Positions 15,031 through 23,858 of a stretch of 64,000 bases of DNA are shown one piece after another. The stretch's first letter is position 1; each line of letters opens with the position of its first letter. The notes beneath the pieces were generated by a model, which saw nothing but the letters and a program-made list of their open reading frames with translations, did not search any database and was not told the origin of the DNA. The translations under genes and the position numbers were made by a program. Origin of the DNA: JAAYDI01 sp052034005 (GTDB taxonomy: Bacteria > Planctomycetota > Planctomycetia > Pirellulales > Pirellulaceae); contig JBPOJB010000003.1 of NCBI GenBank assembly GCA_052034005.1, forward strand, positions 62,001-126,000. Reading direction: 5' to 3'.

Positions 15031-17031
15031 TTACGAGGCGGGCGCGCCGGCCGGTTCGACCGCGTCCCACAGGGCGCCCTCGATCTGGGCCTCGATCTGC
15101 CGGTTGTTGAAATGGGCTCCCACAATCACGTTGGCCGGGCAGGCGGCGACGCAGGTCCCGCACCCCTTGCACAGGGCCGTGATGATGTGGCTCACTGCCC
15201 GCGTTTCATCGAACTCGATCGCGTTGTACGGACACATGGTGTTGCAGATGCGGCATCCGGAGCAGTCCTCCTCGCGGATCGACGCCACGATCGGCTCGAT
15301 CATCACCTTGCCCTTGGTGATCATGCCCGCCACGCGAGCCGCCGCCGCGGCGCCCTGGACGACCGACGCCGGGATGTCCTTGGGCCCTTGGCAGGCCCCG
15401 GCGATGAAGATGCCGTCGGTCATGGTCGCCACGGGGTCCAGCTTCGGGTGCCGCTCGGTGTAGAAGCCGGCCATGCTGCAGGAGATGCCGCACTTGAGCC
15501 CGAACTCGCGCGCGTCCGCCTGCGGCTCCAACGCGCCCATCAGGATCACCATGTCCACGGGGTACCGTTCCTGGCGGCCGGTCAGCGTGTCCTCGCACTG
15601 CACGATCGTCTTGCCCTGCTCGTTCGGGCCCCGCGCCGCATCGGTCACTTCCGAGACCTTGCCGCGCACGAACCGCACGCCCTCCTCCAACAGCCGCTGG
15701 TAGAACTCCTCGTAGTCCTTCTGGTTCGTGCGGATGTCGATGTAGAACGAGAAGACCTCCGCCCCGGTCTTCTCCATCACCAGGTGCGCGGTCTTCAAGG
15801 AGGCCATGCAGCAGACGGCCGAGCAGTAGGGGTTGTGGTTCAGGTCGCGGCTGCCCACGCAGTGAATGATGGCGACCGACTTGGGCACCGTCTTGCCGTC
15901 GCGCAACACGATCTTGCCGCTGGTCGGGCCCGCCGCGTTCACCAGCCGCTCGAACTCCATGCTCGTGTACACGTTGGCCAGCCGCCCGTATCCGTATTGG
16001 GGGATCTTCGTGCAGTCGAACGGCTTCCAGCCGGTGGCCAGGATGATGTTGCCGACCTTCACCTCGATCGACTCGTCTTCCTGGTCGAAGCGGATGGCAT
16101 CGGTGGGGCAGAGCTTCTGGCAGGCGCCGCACTTCTGGCGCTCGAACCAGATACAGGACTCGGTGTCCATCACCGGGACGCGCGGCACCGCCTGCGGAAA
16201 CGGCATGTAGATGGCCTTGCGGGTCCCCATGCCGGCTTCGAACTCGGTGTCGAGCACCTTGCGCGGGCACTTCTCCACGCAGATGCCGCACCCGGTGCAC
16301 AGGTCAAAGTCGACCTTGCGCGCCTTCTGGCGAATCTTGACCGTGAAGTCCCCCACGGAACCGGACACCGACTCCACCTCCGCGTAGGTCAGCAGCCGGA
16401 CATTCTCATGCTGCCCGACCTCCGACATCTTCGGCGTGAGGATGCAGGCCGAGCAGTCGAGGGTCGGGAAGGTCTTGTCGAACTGGGCCATGTGGCCGCC
16501 AATGGACGGGAGACGCTCGACCAGCACCACCTTGTGGCCGGCGTCGGCCAGCTCCAGGGTCGCCTGCAGGCCCGCGATCCCGCCGCCCACGACCAGGGTC
16601 GTCGGGTTGACGTCGACATACATCGGCTCGAGCGGCTCCTGGTGCCTGACCCGCTCGGCCGACGCGCTGACCAGCGCCTTGGCCTTCTGCGTCGCCGCCG
16701 CGTAATCCTTGTGCACCCACGAACAGTGTTCGCGGATGTTCGTCATTTCGAGCAGGTAGGGGTTCAAGCCGCCGTTGCTGCACGCGCGTCGGAAGGTCTT
16801 CTCGTGCAGGTGCGGGCTGCAGGCGGCCACCACGACGCGGGTCAGCCCCTCCGCCTTGATGTCGTCCTCCACCATCTTCTGGCCGAGGTCCGAACACATG
16901 AACTTGTAGTCGCGCGCGACCACCACGTCCCGGATGTGCTCGCCCGCCCACTTGGCGACATCCTCCACGTCAACTTTGCTGGCGATGTTACTGCCGCAGT
17001 GACAAACGTAGATGCCGATTCTCTCGGCCAT
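15031..17031 (-). CDS. hdrA: HdrA: FAD/iron-sulfur electron-bifurcating subunit
   Basis: HdrA (666 aa) is the flavin subunit that splits electrons between a low-potential acceptor (ferredoxin) and a disulfide acceptor. It has an N-terminal CHCGSNIA (Cys10, Cys12), the FAD-binding TTLVVGGGIAGLQATLELA, a Cys-containing LDCSACILTPKM segment, a ferredoxin pair (CTGCGICVEKCP and KCGACQKLCP), and a C-terminal ferredoxin (CSGCRICNTMCP and CKGCGTCVAACP). The start at 17031 is chosen because GGGAGG lies six bases before it; a GTG 18 bases upstream would overlap that signal. No selenocysteine is implied. Confidence 0.94.
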   Translation of the reverse strand: MAERIGIYVCHCGSNIASKVDVEDVAKWAGEHIRDVVVARDYKFMCSDLGQKMVEDDIKAEGLTRVVVAACSPHLHEKTFRRACSNGGLNPYLLEMTNIREHCSWVHKDYAAATQKAKALVSASAERVRHQEPLEPMYVDVNPTTLVVGGGIAGLQATLELADAGHKVVLVERLPSIGGHMAQFDKTFPTLDCSACILTPKMSEVGQHENVRLLTYAEVESVSGSVGDFTVKIRQKARKVDFDLCTGCGICVEKCPRKVLDTEFEAGMGTRKAIYMPFPQAVPRVPVMDTESCIWFERQKCGACQKLCPTDAIRFDQEDESIEVKVGNIILATGWKPFDCTKIPQYGYGRLANVYTSMEFERLVNAAGPTSGKIVLRDGKTVPKSVAIIHCVGSRDLNHNPYCSAVCCMASLKTAHLVMEKTGAEVFSFYIDIRTNQKDYEEFYQRLLEEGVRFVRGKVSEVTDAARGPNEQGKTIVQCEDTLTGRQERYPVDMVILMGALEPQADAREFGLKCGISCSMAGFYTERHPKLDPVATMTDGIFIAGACQGPKDIPASVVQGAAAAARVAGMITKGKVMIEPIVASIREEDCSGCRICNTMCPYNAIEFDETRAVSHIITALCKGCGTCVAACPANVIVGAHFNNRQIEAQIEGALWDAVEPAGAPAS

Positions 17032-17112
17032 CGTCGTCCTCCCTTTCACTACCGTGAGGGCTCATTAGGTGTCTGCTCAGACCGGGCCCGCAAGGCCCGC
17101 TCCCGTCCCCGC

Positions 17113-18009
17113 TCACTCCGCCGTGGCCGCCGGCGCCGCCGCCAGCTTGGCCTTGAGCACCGGCTCGGCCGCCACGATCTCCTTGCCGATCCCCAACGCC
17201 TCGTAATCCAGGCCCAAGGCCACGCCGAGCAGCTGGGTGAAAAAGACGATCGGCATCTGGTACGACTTGTTGAAGTAGCTGGCCACCCGGCCCTGGTACG
17301 CGTCCAGATTCAACTGGCACATCGGACACATGCAGGCGATCAGGTCGGCTTCGTATTCCACCGCGCTGTCGAGTAACCGCCGGATCAGCTCGAAGGCCGC
17401 CCCCTCGCTGATCTGCGTCATGTGGCCGCCACAGCAGTGGGCCTTGACCGGATAGTCCACCACCTCGGCGCCCAGCCAGGTGAACAACTCGTCCATCTTG
17501 ATCGGATACTCGGTGCTGTCGAATCCGTTGAGAGGCCGGACCACCTGGCAGCCGTAATAGGGAGCGATCCGCAGCCCCGAGAGCGGCCGCACGATCTTCT
17601 CGCGCAACGCCGCCTCCCCAATGTCGGTGTACACGATGTCCAGCAGGTGCCGCACACGCACCCGGCCCGGATCATAGTGCAGCCCGCCCGCCGCCAAAGC
17701 CGTGTTGATGTCCCGGCACGCCTCCGGATGCTCGGCCATCAGGTGGTCGGTCTTCTTGAGGTTCAGAAAGCAGGCCGCACACGGCGCCACCAACTCACGC
17801 TGGTCCGGACGACACAACGCCAGGTTCCGGGCAATCACGCTGGTCGCCACCAGGGCGTCCTGCGAGAAATACTCGGTCGCCCCGCAGCAGTTCCAGTCGT
17901 CCAGCTCCTCCAACTCGAAACCCAACGCCGCCGCTACCGCCCGCGTCGAGATGTCGTACGCGGCACTCCCGGCCTCCAGGGAACAACCTGGATAGTACGC
18001 ATATTTCAC
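17113..18009 (-). CDS. hdrB: HdrB: heterodisulfide reductase subunit B (CCG domains)
   Basis: HdrB (298 aa) has the two CCG motifs of the family, which bind the non-cubane 4Fe-4S clusters that reduce a disulfide. The first includes YYPGCSLEAG, DDWNCCGATEYF and PCAACFLN. The second includes PYYGCQVVRP, AHCCGGHM and CMCPMCQLNLD. Translation starts at GTG (18007-18009), overlapping the hdrC stop (GTGA). The natural disulfide or other acceptor in this bacterium is unknown, because coenzyme M/B heterodisulfide is not expected. Confidence 0.94.
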   Translation of the reverse strand: MKYAYYPGCSLEAGSAAYDISTRAVAAALGFELEELDDWNCCGATEYFSQDALVATSVIARNLALCRPDQRELVAPCAACFLNLKKTDHLMAEHPEACRDINTALAAGGLHYDPGRVRVRHLLDIVYTDIGEAALREKIVRPLSGLRIAPYYGCQVVRPLNGFDSTEYPIKMDELFTWLGAEVVDYPVKAHCCGGHMTQISEGAAFELIRRLLDSAVEYEADLIACMCPMCQLNLDAYQGRVASYFNKSYQMPIVFFTQLLGVALGLDYEALGIGKEIVAAEPVLKAKLAAAPAATAE

Positions 18010-18578
18010 GACGCACCTCCCATCTCTCTCGCCTTCGTGATGATCGCCCGCAACTGATCCACCTGCCGGATCCGGTTCGGCCGCAAATGCATCCGGCCAC
18101 GCGTGAACAGGTTCAGGCCCATCGGCACGAGCTTGAGCATGCCCAACGGCTTATTGAACATGTAATACCGGCTCGCTAACCCGAACTCGAAACTGCGGCC
18201 GTAGTCCTCGACGAATTTCGTGAACGTCCGCGCCAACGCCGGCGCGTCCGTGTCCTTCGCATACCCCTTGGCGATCGCCAACCGCTTGAGCGCATACATG
18301 AGTTCGGTGATCGGGATCTGCTGGGGACAGCGGGTCGTACAGAGATAACACGACACGCAGAACCACATCGTGTTGGACGACAGCACCTCGTCCCGGCGGC
18401 CGGCATTGATCATCGCGAAGATCGTCCGCGGCGTGTATTGCATGTCCCGGCCGTTGGGGCATGACCCGCCACAACTGCCGCACTGCAGGCAGTGCGCCAG
18501 CTGGGCCCCGCCCGGCGTGTCCGAAATCACCTCATGGAAAAAATCCGATCGGTGTTCGAGATGAGTGTTTGTGACCAT
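18006..18578 (-). CDS. hdrC: HdrC: heterodisulfide reductase subunit C
   Basis: HdrC (190 aa) carries two ferredoxin-type clusters (CLQCGSCGGSCP and CVSCYLCTTRCP) and passes electrons from HdrA to HdrB. It is the first gene of the 14-gene run. The ATG at 18576-18578 follows CGGAGGAC at a good distance; the upstream in-frame extension toward 18659 overlaps the sigma-54 promoter and is rejected. No membrane anchor is present, consistent with a soluble HdrABC. Confidence 0.93.
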   Translation of the reverse strand: MVTNTHLEHRSDFFHEVISDTPGGAQLAHCLQCGSCGGSCPNGRDMQYTPRTIFAMINAGRRDEVLSSNTMWFCVSCYLCTTRCPQQIPITELMYALKRLAIAKGYAKDTDAPALARTFTKFVEDYGRSFEFGLASRYYMFNKPLGMLKLVPMGLNLFTRGRMHLRPNRIRQVDQLRAIITKAREMGGAS

Positions 18579-18650
18579 CAGCGTCCTCCGACACGACCCT
18601 GCGTGCCATCGTGATGTACCTAGTGCTCGGACCTGTTGCCGAACGACAAT

Positions 18651-18666
18651 AGCAACCAATGTGCCA
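18651..18666 (-). promoter_or_regulatory. Sigma-54 (-24/-12) promoter of the hdr-mvh-hyp operon
   Basis: Read on the minus strand the bases are TGGCACATTGGTTGCT, a full match to the sigma-54 consensus TGGCAC-N5-TTGCW. The GG and GC doublets have the required spacing. The predicted start of transcription is near 18640, leaving a 5' leader of about 62 bases before hdrC. The neighbouring gene encodes a sigma-54 activator (18805-20178), so the operon is probably switched on by that regulator. Confidence 0.9.
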
Positions 18667-18669
18667 GTG

Positions 18670-18685
18670 TGTGACGTTTCTCACA
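18670..18685. promoter_or_regulatory. Perfect TGTGA-N6-TCACA palindrome beside the sigma-54 promoter
   Basis: TGTGACGTTTCTCACA is a perfect CRP-type half-site palindrome and also fits the TGT-N10-ACA form of NifA-type upstream activator sites. It ends four bases upstream of the -24 element. At that distance a bound CRP-like protein would more likely repress or modulate the promoter than activate it. Activator sites for sigma-54 usually lie 80-150 bases away, so a NifA-like role is less expected. Which protein binds is not known. Confidence 0.55.
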
Positions 18686-18804
18686 AGAGGGCGTCTTTCC
18701 GCCAAAAGGACCGGCATCCGGAGCTCCCCGCCGCCGATTGCCTGCCGTCACGCCGCGCCCAGACACGGATTTTCGTGGCCCGCGCAACGGAATCCCGTGG
18801 CGCC

Positions 18805-20178
18805 CTACATCAGGCCGTGCTTGACGAGCTTGTCGCGGAATGTGGAGGGTTTCATGCTGAGCGACGCCGCCGCGGCCGTCTTGTTGCCGCCGGCAGCCCG
18901 CAGCGCTTCGATCAAGAGCTGTTTCTCGGCGAAGTCCATGGCCGCCTTGAATCCGCCGCTTTCAGCCGCTCGGCTGGGGTCGAGCGCTATATCCAACGGG
19001 GTGGTTTCCCCCGCCTCGTCATCGTCCGATCGCAGGTCGTTCTCCAGCAGTTGAGCGGTGATCTGACCGCCGCCGACCAGCCAGGCGCGTTCGAGCGTAT
19101 GGTAGAGTTCCCGCACATTGCCGGGCCAGCGGTGTCGGCAGAGCACGTCGACCGCCTCATCGTCGATGGCGTAGGAGGCGCCGTGGGTGATCCGCCGCAA
19201 GAGGTAGCGGGCCAGCGCCGGTACATCTTCGAGGCGCGCGCGCAGCGGCGGGATCCGCAGTCGCAGCACATCCAGCCGGTAGTAGAGGTCCTGCCGGAAC
19301 GACCCGTCACCGACTTTATCCAGCAGATTGATCTTGGTGGAGGCCAGGATGCGGACATTCGCCTTGATCAATCGCGTGCCGCCCACGCGCTCGAACACTT
19401 TCTCTTCGATGACGCGCAGCAGTTTCGCCTGCTGGACAATCGAGATATCGTCGACATCGTCCAGGTAGATGGTCCCGCCATGGGCCATTTCGAATCGGCC
19501 CCGGCGATGCTGGTCCGCCCCGGTGAACGACCCTTCCTCGTGTCCGTAGAGCTCGCTTTCGATCAGCGAGGGGGGGAGCAACGTGCACCCGACCTTGACA
19601 AAAGGGCCTTCCGCCCGGTGAGACGCCCGGTGGATGACCGACGCGACCAGGTCCTTGCCTACCCCCGTCTCGCCGTGGATCAGCACGTTGGCGTCGGTCT
19701 GGGCGGCGATTCGGATCATGCGTTTGACCCGTTCGATTGCCGGGGAATTGCCGATGATCTCCCGGTCAATGTCGACAAGCGTCTGGGCCGTGGAGCGCTG
19801 GCGGGGCGGTCCGCCGCCGGCCCGCTGCTGGATCTCGGCCAGGAGCGACCGCAGCTTCTCGGTGGGGATCGGTTTCTTGAGGAAATCAAAGGCGCCGAGC
19901 TTCACCGCCTGGACGGCCACCGGGATCGACCCGTTGGAGCTCATCATGACCACGGCCGTCTCGGCCTGGGGCCCGTGCTTGATCCGGCGGAGCACTTCGA
20001 TGCCGTCCACTTTCGGCACCCGCGTGTCGACGAAGACCATGTCGTAGGGCTCGCCGAACAGCCGGTCCAGCGCTTCCTGGCCGTCGGCCGCCGTCACCGG
20101 CTCGTGCCCGTGCGCGGAGAGCTTGTCCGCCAGGTTGGCGCGGTTCACTTTCTCATGATCGACGACGAGGATCTTCAT
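18805..20178 (-). CDS. Sigma-54-dependent response regulator (NtrC/HoxA-like)
   Basis: This 457-residue regulator has a receiver domain (MKILVVDHEK, phosphoacceptor Asp51 in MVFVDTRVPKVDG, Lys in FDFLKKPI). A AAA+ domain follows, with Walker A GETGVGKDLVA, the sigma-54 contact loop EGSFTGAD (Ser for Ala in GAFTGA), Walker B GGTIYLDDVDD, and an Arg-containing RWPGNVRELYHTLE. A Fis-type helix-turn-helix sits at the end (GNKTAAAASLSMKPSTFRDKL). The partner histidine kinase is not in the window. Lying directly upstream of the sigma-54 promoter of hdrC, it is the obvious candidate activator of the hydrogenase operon, comparable in role to HoxA. Confidence 0.92.
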   Translation of the reverse strand: MKILVVDHEKVNRANLADKLSAHGHEPVTAADGQEALDRLFGEPYDMVFVDTRVPKVDGIEVLRRIKHGPQAETAVVMMSSNGSIPVAVQAVKLGAFDFLKKPIPTEKLRSLLAEIQQRAGGGPPRQRSTAQTLVDIDREIIGNSPAIERVKRMIRIAAQTDANVLIHGETGVGKDLVASVIHRASHRAEGPFVKVGCTLLPPSLIESELYGHEEGSFTGADQHRRGRFEMAHGGTIYLDDVDDISIVQQAKLLRVIEEKVFERVGGTRLIKANVRILASTKINLLDKVGDGSFRQDLYYRLDVLRLRIPPLRARLEDVPALARYLLRRITHGASYAIDDEAVDVLCRHRWPGNVRELYHTLERAWLVGGGQITAQLLENDLRSDDDEAGETTPLDIALDPSRAAESGGFKAAMDFAEKQLLIEALRAAGGNKTAAAASLSMKPSTFRDKLVKHGLM

Positions 20179-20388
20179 CAGCAGCCCCGTACCACCCAAC
20201 GCGCCGTCCCGACCGGGCGCCGCCGCGTCCCGATCGGACTCGATTAACCCGCTAGCATTCTAGTCGAGGGACCACCCGCCCGGGAGCTGTACGGCAAAAT
20301 CGGCTCACCCGCCGTTGCATGCGGCCCCCGAGACAGGGTATCACATCGGAATGATCTGTCGACTGGCGTTTTCTGGGAGGGGAGACTC

Positions 20389-21849
20389 ATGGACACGGCG
20401 GAACAGGCGGCGACGTGCGCGACCGACATGGAAGCGCTGTACCAGCAGCGGCTCAGCCGGTACGTGACGGCCATGCGGAACGAAAAGCCGGACATGGTCC
20501 CGATCCGGCCGTTCGTGGCGGAGTTCACGGGCACCTATGCGGGTTACAGTTGCCAGGCGCTGGCCCACGATTTCCAACAGGCGTTCGATGCCGCCTGTCG
20601 GTGCGCGGCCGACTTCGATTGGGACGCCGTGGTGGCCAACATGGTCTACGTGTGGACCGGCCTGGCCCAGGCGGCGGACCTGGTCTACTACGGGATCCCC
20701 GGCATCGACGTGCCGCCGGACCGGGGCTTCCAGTACCGCGAGCCGCCGGAGGAGGACGCCTTCATGCGGCCGGACGAGTACGACCAGCTGATCGAGGACC
20801 CCACCGGGTTCCTCTATCACGTCTGGCTGCCGCGTGTCGCGCGGCCGGTTGCGCGCCTGGGCCAACCGGTCACCGAGGCGCACAACCTGTCGTTCCTCAA
20901 GGGCGGCATGTCCATGATGCTGTACTTCCTCTCCTTCCCCGGCCAGGTGGCCCGTCTACGGCGCGAATCGGGCACCGTGTCGGCCATCTCGGGGATCTTC
21001 AAAGCGCCGATGGACATCATCGCGGACAAGCTGCGCGGCTACATGGGACTGGTCCATGACCTGATGGAGCAGCCGGACAAGGTGCTGGCCGCCTGCGAGG
21101 CGCTGATGCCGTACCTGTGCCAGGTCGCCATGTCCGGCGCGGACCCCGACAAGAACGTCCCGATCGGGTACTGGATGCATCGCGGCTGCGTGCCGATGGT
21201 CACGCCCGACCAGTTCAACAACATCTACTGGCCGACCGTCAAGCCGATCATCGAAGAGCTCTGGGCCGCCGGGCACCAGACGCTCTTCTATGCGGAAGGG
21301 AACTGGGACCACCACCTGGAGTCGTTTGCGGAACTGCCGGACCAGAGCATCGTGTATCACGTGGACCAGGGTGACATTTTCCAGGCGCACAAGGTGCTTG
21401 GTCACAAGTTCTGCCTGAGCGGCGGGATCCCGAACTTCCTGCTCGCCTACCGCTCGCCCGAGGAGGTCCGCGCCTACTGTCGCAAGGTGATCGACGGCGT
21501 GGCGCGTGACGGCGGATACATCATGGACGCCAGCGCGATCATGCAGAACGACTCGCGCGTCGACAACGTGCGCGCGATGACCGAGTGCACGCGCGAATAC
21601 GGCGTGTACAGCGACGGGCATGCGGTGCTCGGCGCGCCCACGACCAAGTCCACCTACCCCCAGGCCCACGTGAGCCGGCTCCCCAAGCCGGGACCCCAGG
21701 CCCGACCGCCGGGCAGCGTCGTGCCGTGGGAACGCAAACAGCCGGAGCTGGGCGAGCTGCCGGGCGACGTCGAGCTGGTCAAGAACATCTGGAACATGGT
21801 CGATTCGCTGGCCCACACCTACATCTGGCAGTTGTTGCTCTCGTTCTAA
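20389..21849 (+). CDS. Uroporphyrinogen decarboxylase (URO-D) family protein, probably not HemE
   Basis: A 486-residue URO-D-fold protein, longer than HemE (about 350). Members of this family include corrinoid methyltransferases (MtaA/CmuA) as well as HemE. The usual MtaA zinc motif (HxC in a HxCG context) is not seen: the equivalent stretch reads TLFYAEGNWDHHLESF. A later HKFCLSGGIPN matches the LGxxxxLxGGxD block. GGGAGGGGAGA before the ATG is a strong ribosome-binding site. The start lies about 210 bp from the divergently transcribed sigma-54 regulator gene. The substrate is unknown; a methyl-transfer role is possible but unsupported by the missing zinc ligands. Confidence 0.7.
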   Translation: MDTAEQAATCATDMEALYQQRLSRYVTAMRNEKPDMVPIRPFVAEFTGTYAGYSCQALAHDFQQAFDAACRCAADFDWDAVVANMVYVWTGLAQAADLVYYGIPGIDVPPDRGFQYREPPEEDAFMRPDEYDQLIEDPTGFLYHVWLPRVARPVARLGQPVTEAHNLSFLKGGMSMMLYFLSFPGQVARLRRESGTVSAISGIFKAPMDIIADKLRGYMGLVHDLMEQPDKVLAACEALMPYLCQVAMSGADPDKNVPIGYWMHRGCVPMVTPDQFNNIYWPTVKPIIEELWAAGHQTLFYAEGNWDHHLESFAELPDQSIVYHVDQGDIFQAHKVLGHKFCLSGGIPNFLLAYRSPEEVRAYCRKVIDGVARDGGYIMDASAIMQNDSRVDNVRAMTECTREYGVYSDGHAVLGAPTTKSTYPQAHVSRLPKPGPQARPPGSVVPWERKQPELGELPGDVELVKNIWNMVDSLAHTYIWQLLLSF

Positions 21850-21973
21850 ACTTGACCGCGCGCGATTCGGCCTTCGTCATTCCGCACGAGGGCGTTGCCC
21901 GAGGCGACGATGACCGTTGGCGTTCGGCCGGCCGGCGAGGCGGGCAGCCGATCCCAGTTGACCGGCCGGGCGC

Positions 21974-23680
21974 CTATCCCGCGTATCGGCAGGGTCGGTA
22001 CTGCGGGAACCACATGCTCCGTTCCACCAGCGGCATGATGGCGCCGTCCTGGACGAGTCGGCCGACGCCGTCCTGGCGTGCCTGGCGGATCACGGCCGCC
22101 GCGATCTGGGCGCTCACCGCGCGGAGCATCGACACGTCGGGATAGACGGCGCCGACGTCGAGCCGCGCCTGGTCGACGCACGCGGCCAGCGTCTTGGCGG
22201 CGACCAGGAGCATCTGGTCGGTGACCTGGGTGGCCTGGGCCAGGACGCTGCCAAGCCCCACGCCGGGGAAGATGAACACATTGTTGGCCTGCCCGAACAC
22301 ATGCCGCCGGCCCTCGTAGTCCAGCGGCGCAAAGGGGCTGCCGGTGGCCAGGATCGCCCGCCCCCGCGTCCAGCTGATGGCCTCGGCCGGCGTGCACTCG
22401 GCCTGCGACGTCGGATTGCTCAGCGGCAAGATGATCGGGCGCGCGACATGCCGGGCCATTTCGCGGATGACCGCCTCGTGGAAGCAGCCGGGCTGGGCGG
22501 TCGTGCCGACCAGCACGGTGGGGCGCACGCGGCCCACGATCTCCAGCAGGGAGTGGTGGGGGCCGTCCAGCCCGTACGCCTGGCACGCCGACTCGTCCAG
22601 TGCGAACTCGAGCTTGTGCGGGTCCCTGATGGTCCGGCCGCGGCACAGCAGACCCTGGCTGTCGACGAACACCTGGTTCCGGGCGATCTGTTCGGCGTCC
22701 GAGGTCTGTTCGCGCATGGCCGCCCGGACCAGCCGCGCGATGCCGACCCCGGCCGCGCCGGCGCCCACGTACAGGATGCGCTGCGCGGCGACCTCCTGGC
22801 CCGTGATGCGTCCCGCGCCGAGGATGCCGGCCAACGCGACGGCGGCCGTGCCCTGGATATCGTCGTTGAAGCTGGGGATCCGGTGCCGGTAGCGGTCCAA
22901 CACCGCGAAGGCCGTGTTCTTGTGGAAATCCTCCCACTGCAGCAGCGCGCCGGGGAACACCCGTTTGACGCCTTCCACAAACGCCTCGAGGAACTCGACG
23001 TAGGCCGCGTCGCGCAGCCGGCGGTGCCGGTAGCCGATGTAGACCGGGTCTTCCAGCAGCGCGGCATTGTCGGTGCCCACGTCCAGGCACACCGGCAGGC
23101 AGTGCGACGGATGGATGCCCGCCGCGGCCGTGTAAATCGCCAATTTCCCGATCGGGATCCCCATGCCGCCGGCCCCCTGGTCACCCAGCCCCAGGATCCG
23201 CTCGTTGTCGGTGGCCACGATCAGCCGGACATCCTGGGAGGGGGCGTTGCCCAGGACCTCCGGCACGCGATCGATGTCCGCCGGCGTGATCCACACGCCA
23301 TGCGGGCGGCGGAAGATGTGGCTGAAGCGCTGGCAGGCCAGCCCCACCGTGGGCGTGTAGACGATCGGCAACAGCTCGCTCAGGTTCTCGACCAGCAGCC
23401 GGTAGAACAGCGTCTGGTTGCGGTCGGCCAACGCCATCAATTCGATGTACTTCTCCAGCTCGCTGTTCCTGGCGCGCAGGCGCGCCAGTTCCACGGCCAG
23501 CTGCTGCTCGATCGTCGATTCGCGCGGCGGCAGCAATCCCTGCAGTCCCAGCGCGATGCGTTCTTCGTGCGTGAACGCGGTGTCCTTGTTGTAACGGGGG
23601 TTCTGGATCAACGCCGCGCCCCGCAGCGGCACGTCCTGCACGTCGCCGCGATCGTTGGACAAGTCCGTGGAGAGGGCCAT
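21974..23680 (-). CDS. NAD(P)-dependent malic enzyme (long form, MaeA type)
   Basis: At 568 residues this matches the long malic enzyme family that oxidatively decarboxylates malate to pyruvate. Visible motifs are LLPIVYTPTVGLACQ with the catalytic Tyr, TDNERILGLGDQGAGGMGIPIGK, the metal-binding FNDDIQGTAAV, RILYVGAGAAGVGIA for the dinucleotide, and ILPLSNPTSQAEC and FGQANNVFIFPGVGLG. GGAGG precedes the ATG. It is convergent with the URO-D gene and divergent from the histidine decarboxylase operon. Confidence 0.93.
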   Translation of the reverse strand: MALSTDLSNDRGDVQDVPLRGAALIQNPRYNKDTAFTHEERIALGLQGLLPPRESTIEQQLAVELARLRARNSELEKYIELMALADRNQTLFYRLLVENLSELLPIVYTPTVGLACQRFSHIFRRPHGVWITPADIDRVPEVLGNAPSQDVRLIVATDNERILGLGDQGAGGMGIPIGKLAIYTAAAGIHPSHCLPVCLDVGTDNAALLEDPVYIGYRHRRLRDAAYVEFLEAFVEGVKRVFPGALLQWEDFHKNTAFAVLDRYRHRIPSFNDDIQGTAAVALAGILGAGRITGQEVAAQRILYVGAGAAGVGIARLVRAAMREQTSDAEQIARNQVFVDSQGLLCRGRTIRDPHKLEFALDESACQAYGLDGPHHSLLEIVGRVRPTVLVGTTAQPGCFHEAVIREMARHVARPIILPLSNPTSQAECTPAEAISWTRGRAILATGSPFAPLDYEGRRHVFGQANNVFIFPGVGLGSVLAQATQVTDQMLLVAAKTLAACVDQARLDVGAVYPDVSMLRAVSAQIAAAVIRQARQDGVGRLVQDGAIMPLVERSMWFPQYRPCRYAG

Positions 23681-23757
23681 GGCTCGCGACCTCCGTCAAC
23701 CGGCTGGCATGGTCCCGTCCATGGTAGAGCATGGCGAGCCTGCGTGTCGAGCGGCAC

Positions 23758-23785
23758 TTGACACTGCGGCTTGGGGCATGAGAAT
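23758..23785 (+). promoter_or_regulatory. Candidate sigma-70 promoter of the hdc-ACT-clpB operon
   Basis: A perfect -35 TTGACA (23758-23763) is followed after 16 bases by GAGAAT (23780-23785), a 4/6 match to the -10. Transcription would start near 23793, about 65 bases before the hdc ATG. It lies in the 178-bp gap shared with the divergent malic enzyme gene. Confidence 0.5.
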
Positions 23786-23858
23786 GGCCCCTGAGAGCCC
23801 TGTGCGGGAATGGCATATGCTGTCCCTCGTCGCGTCTCCCCAGCCGAGGAAACCTCTC

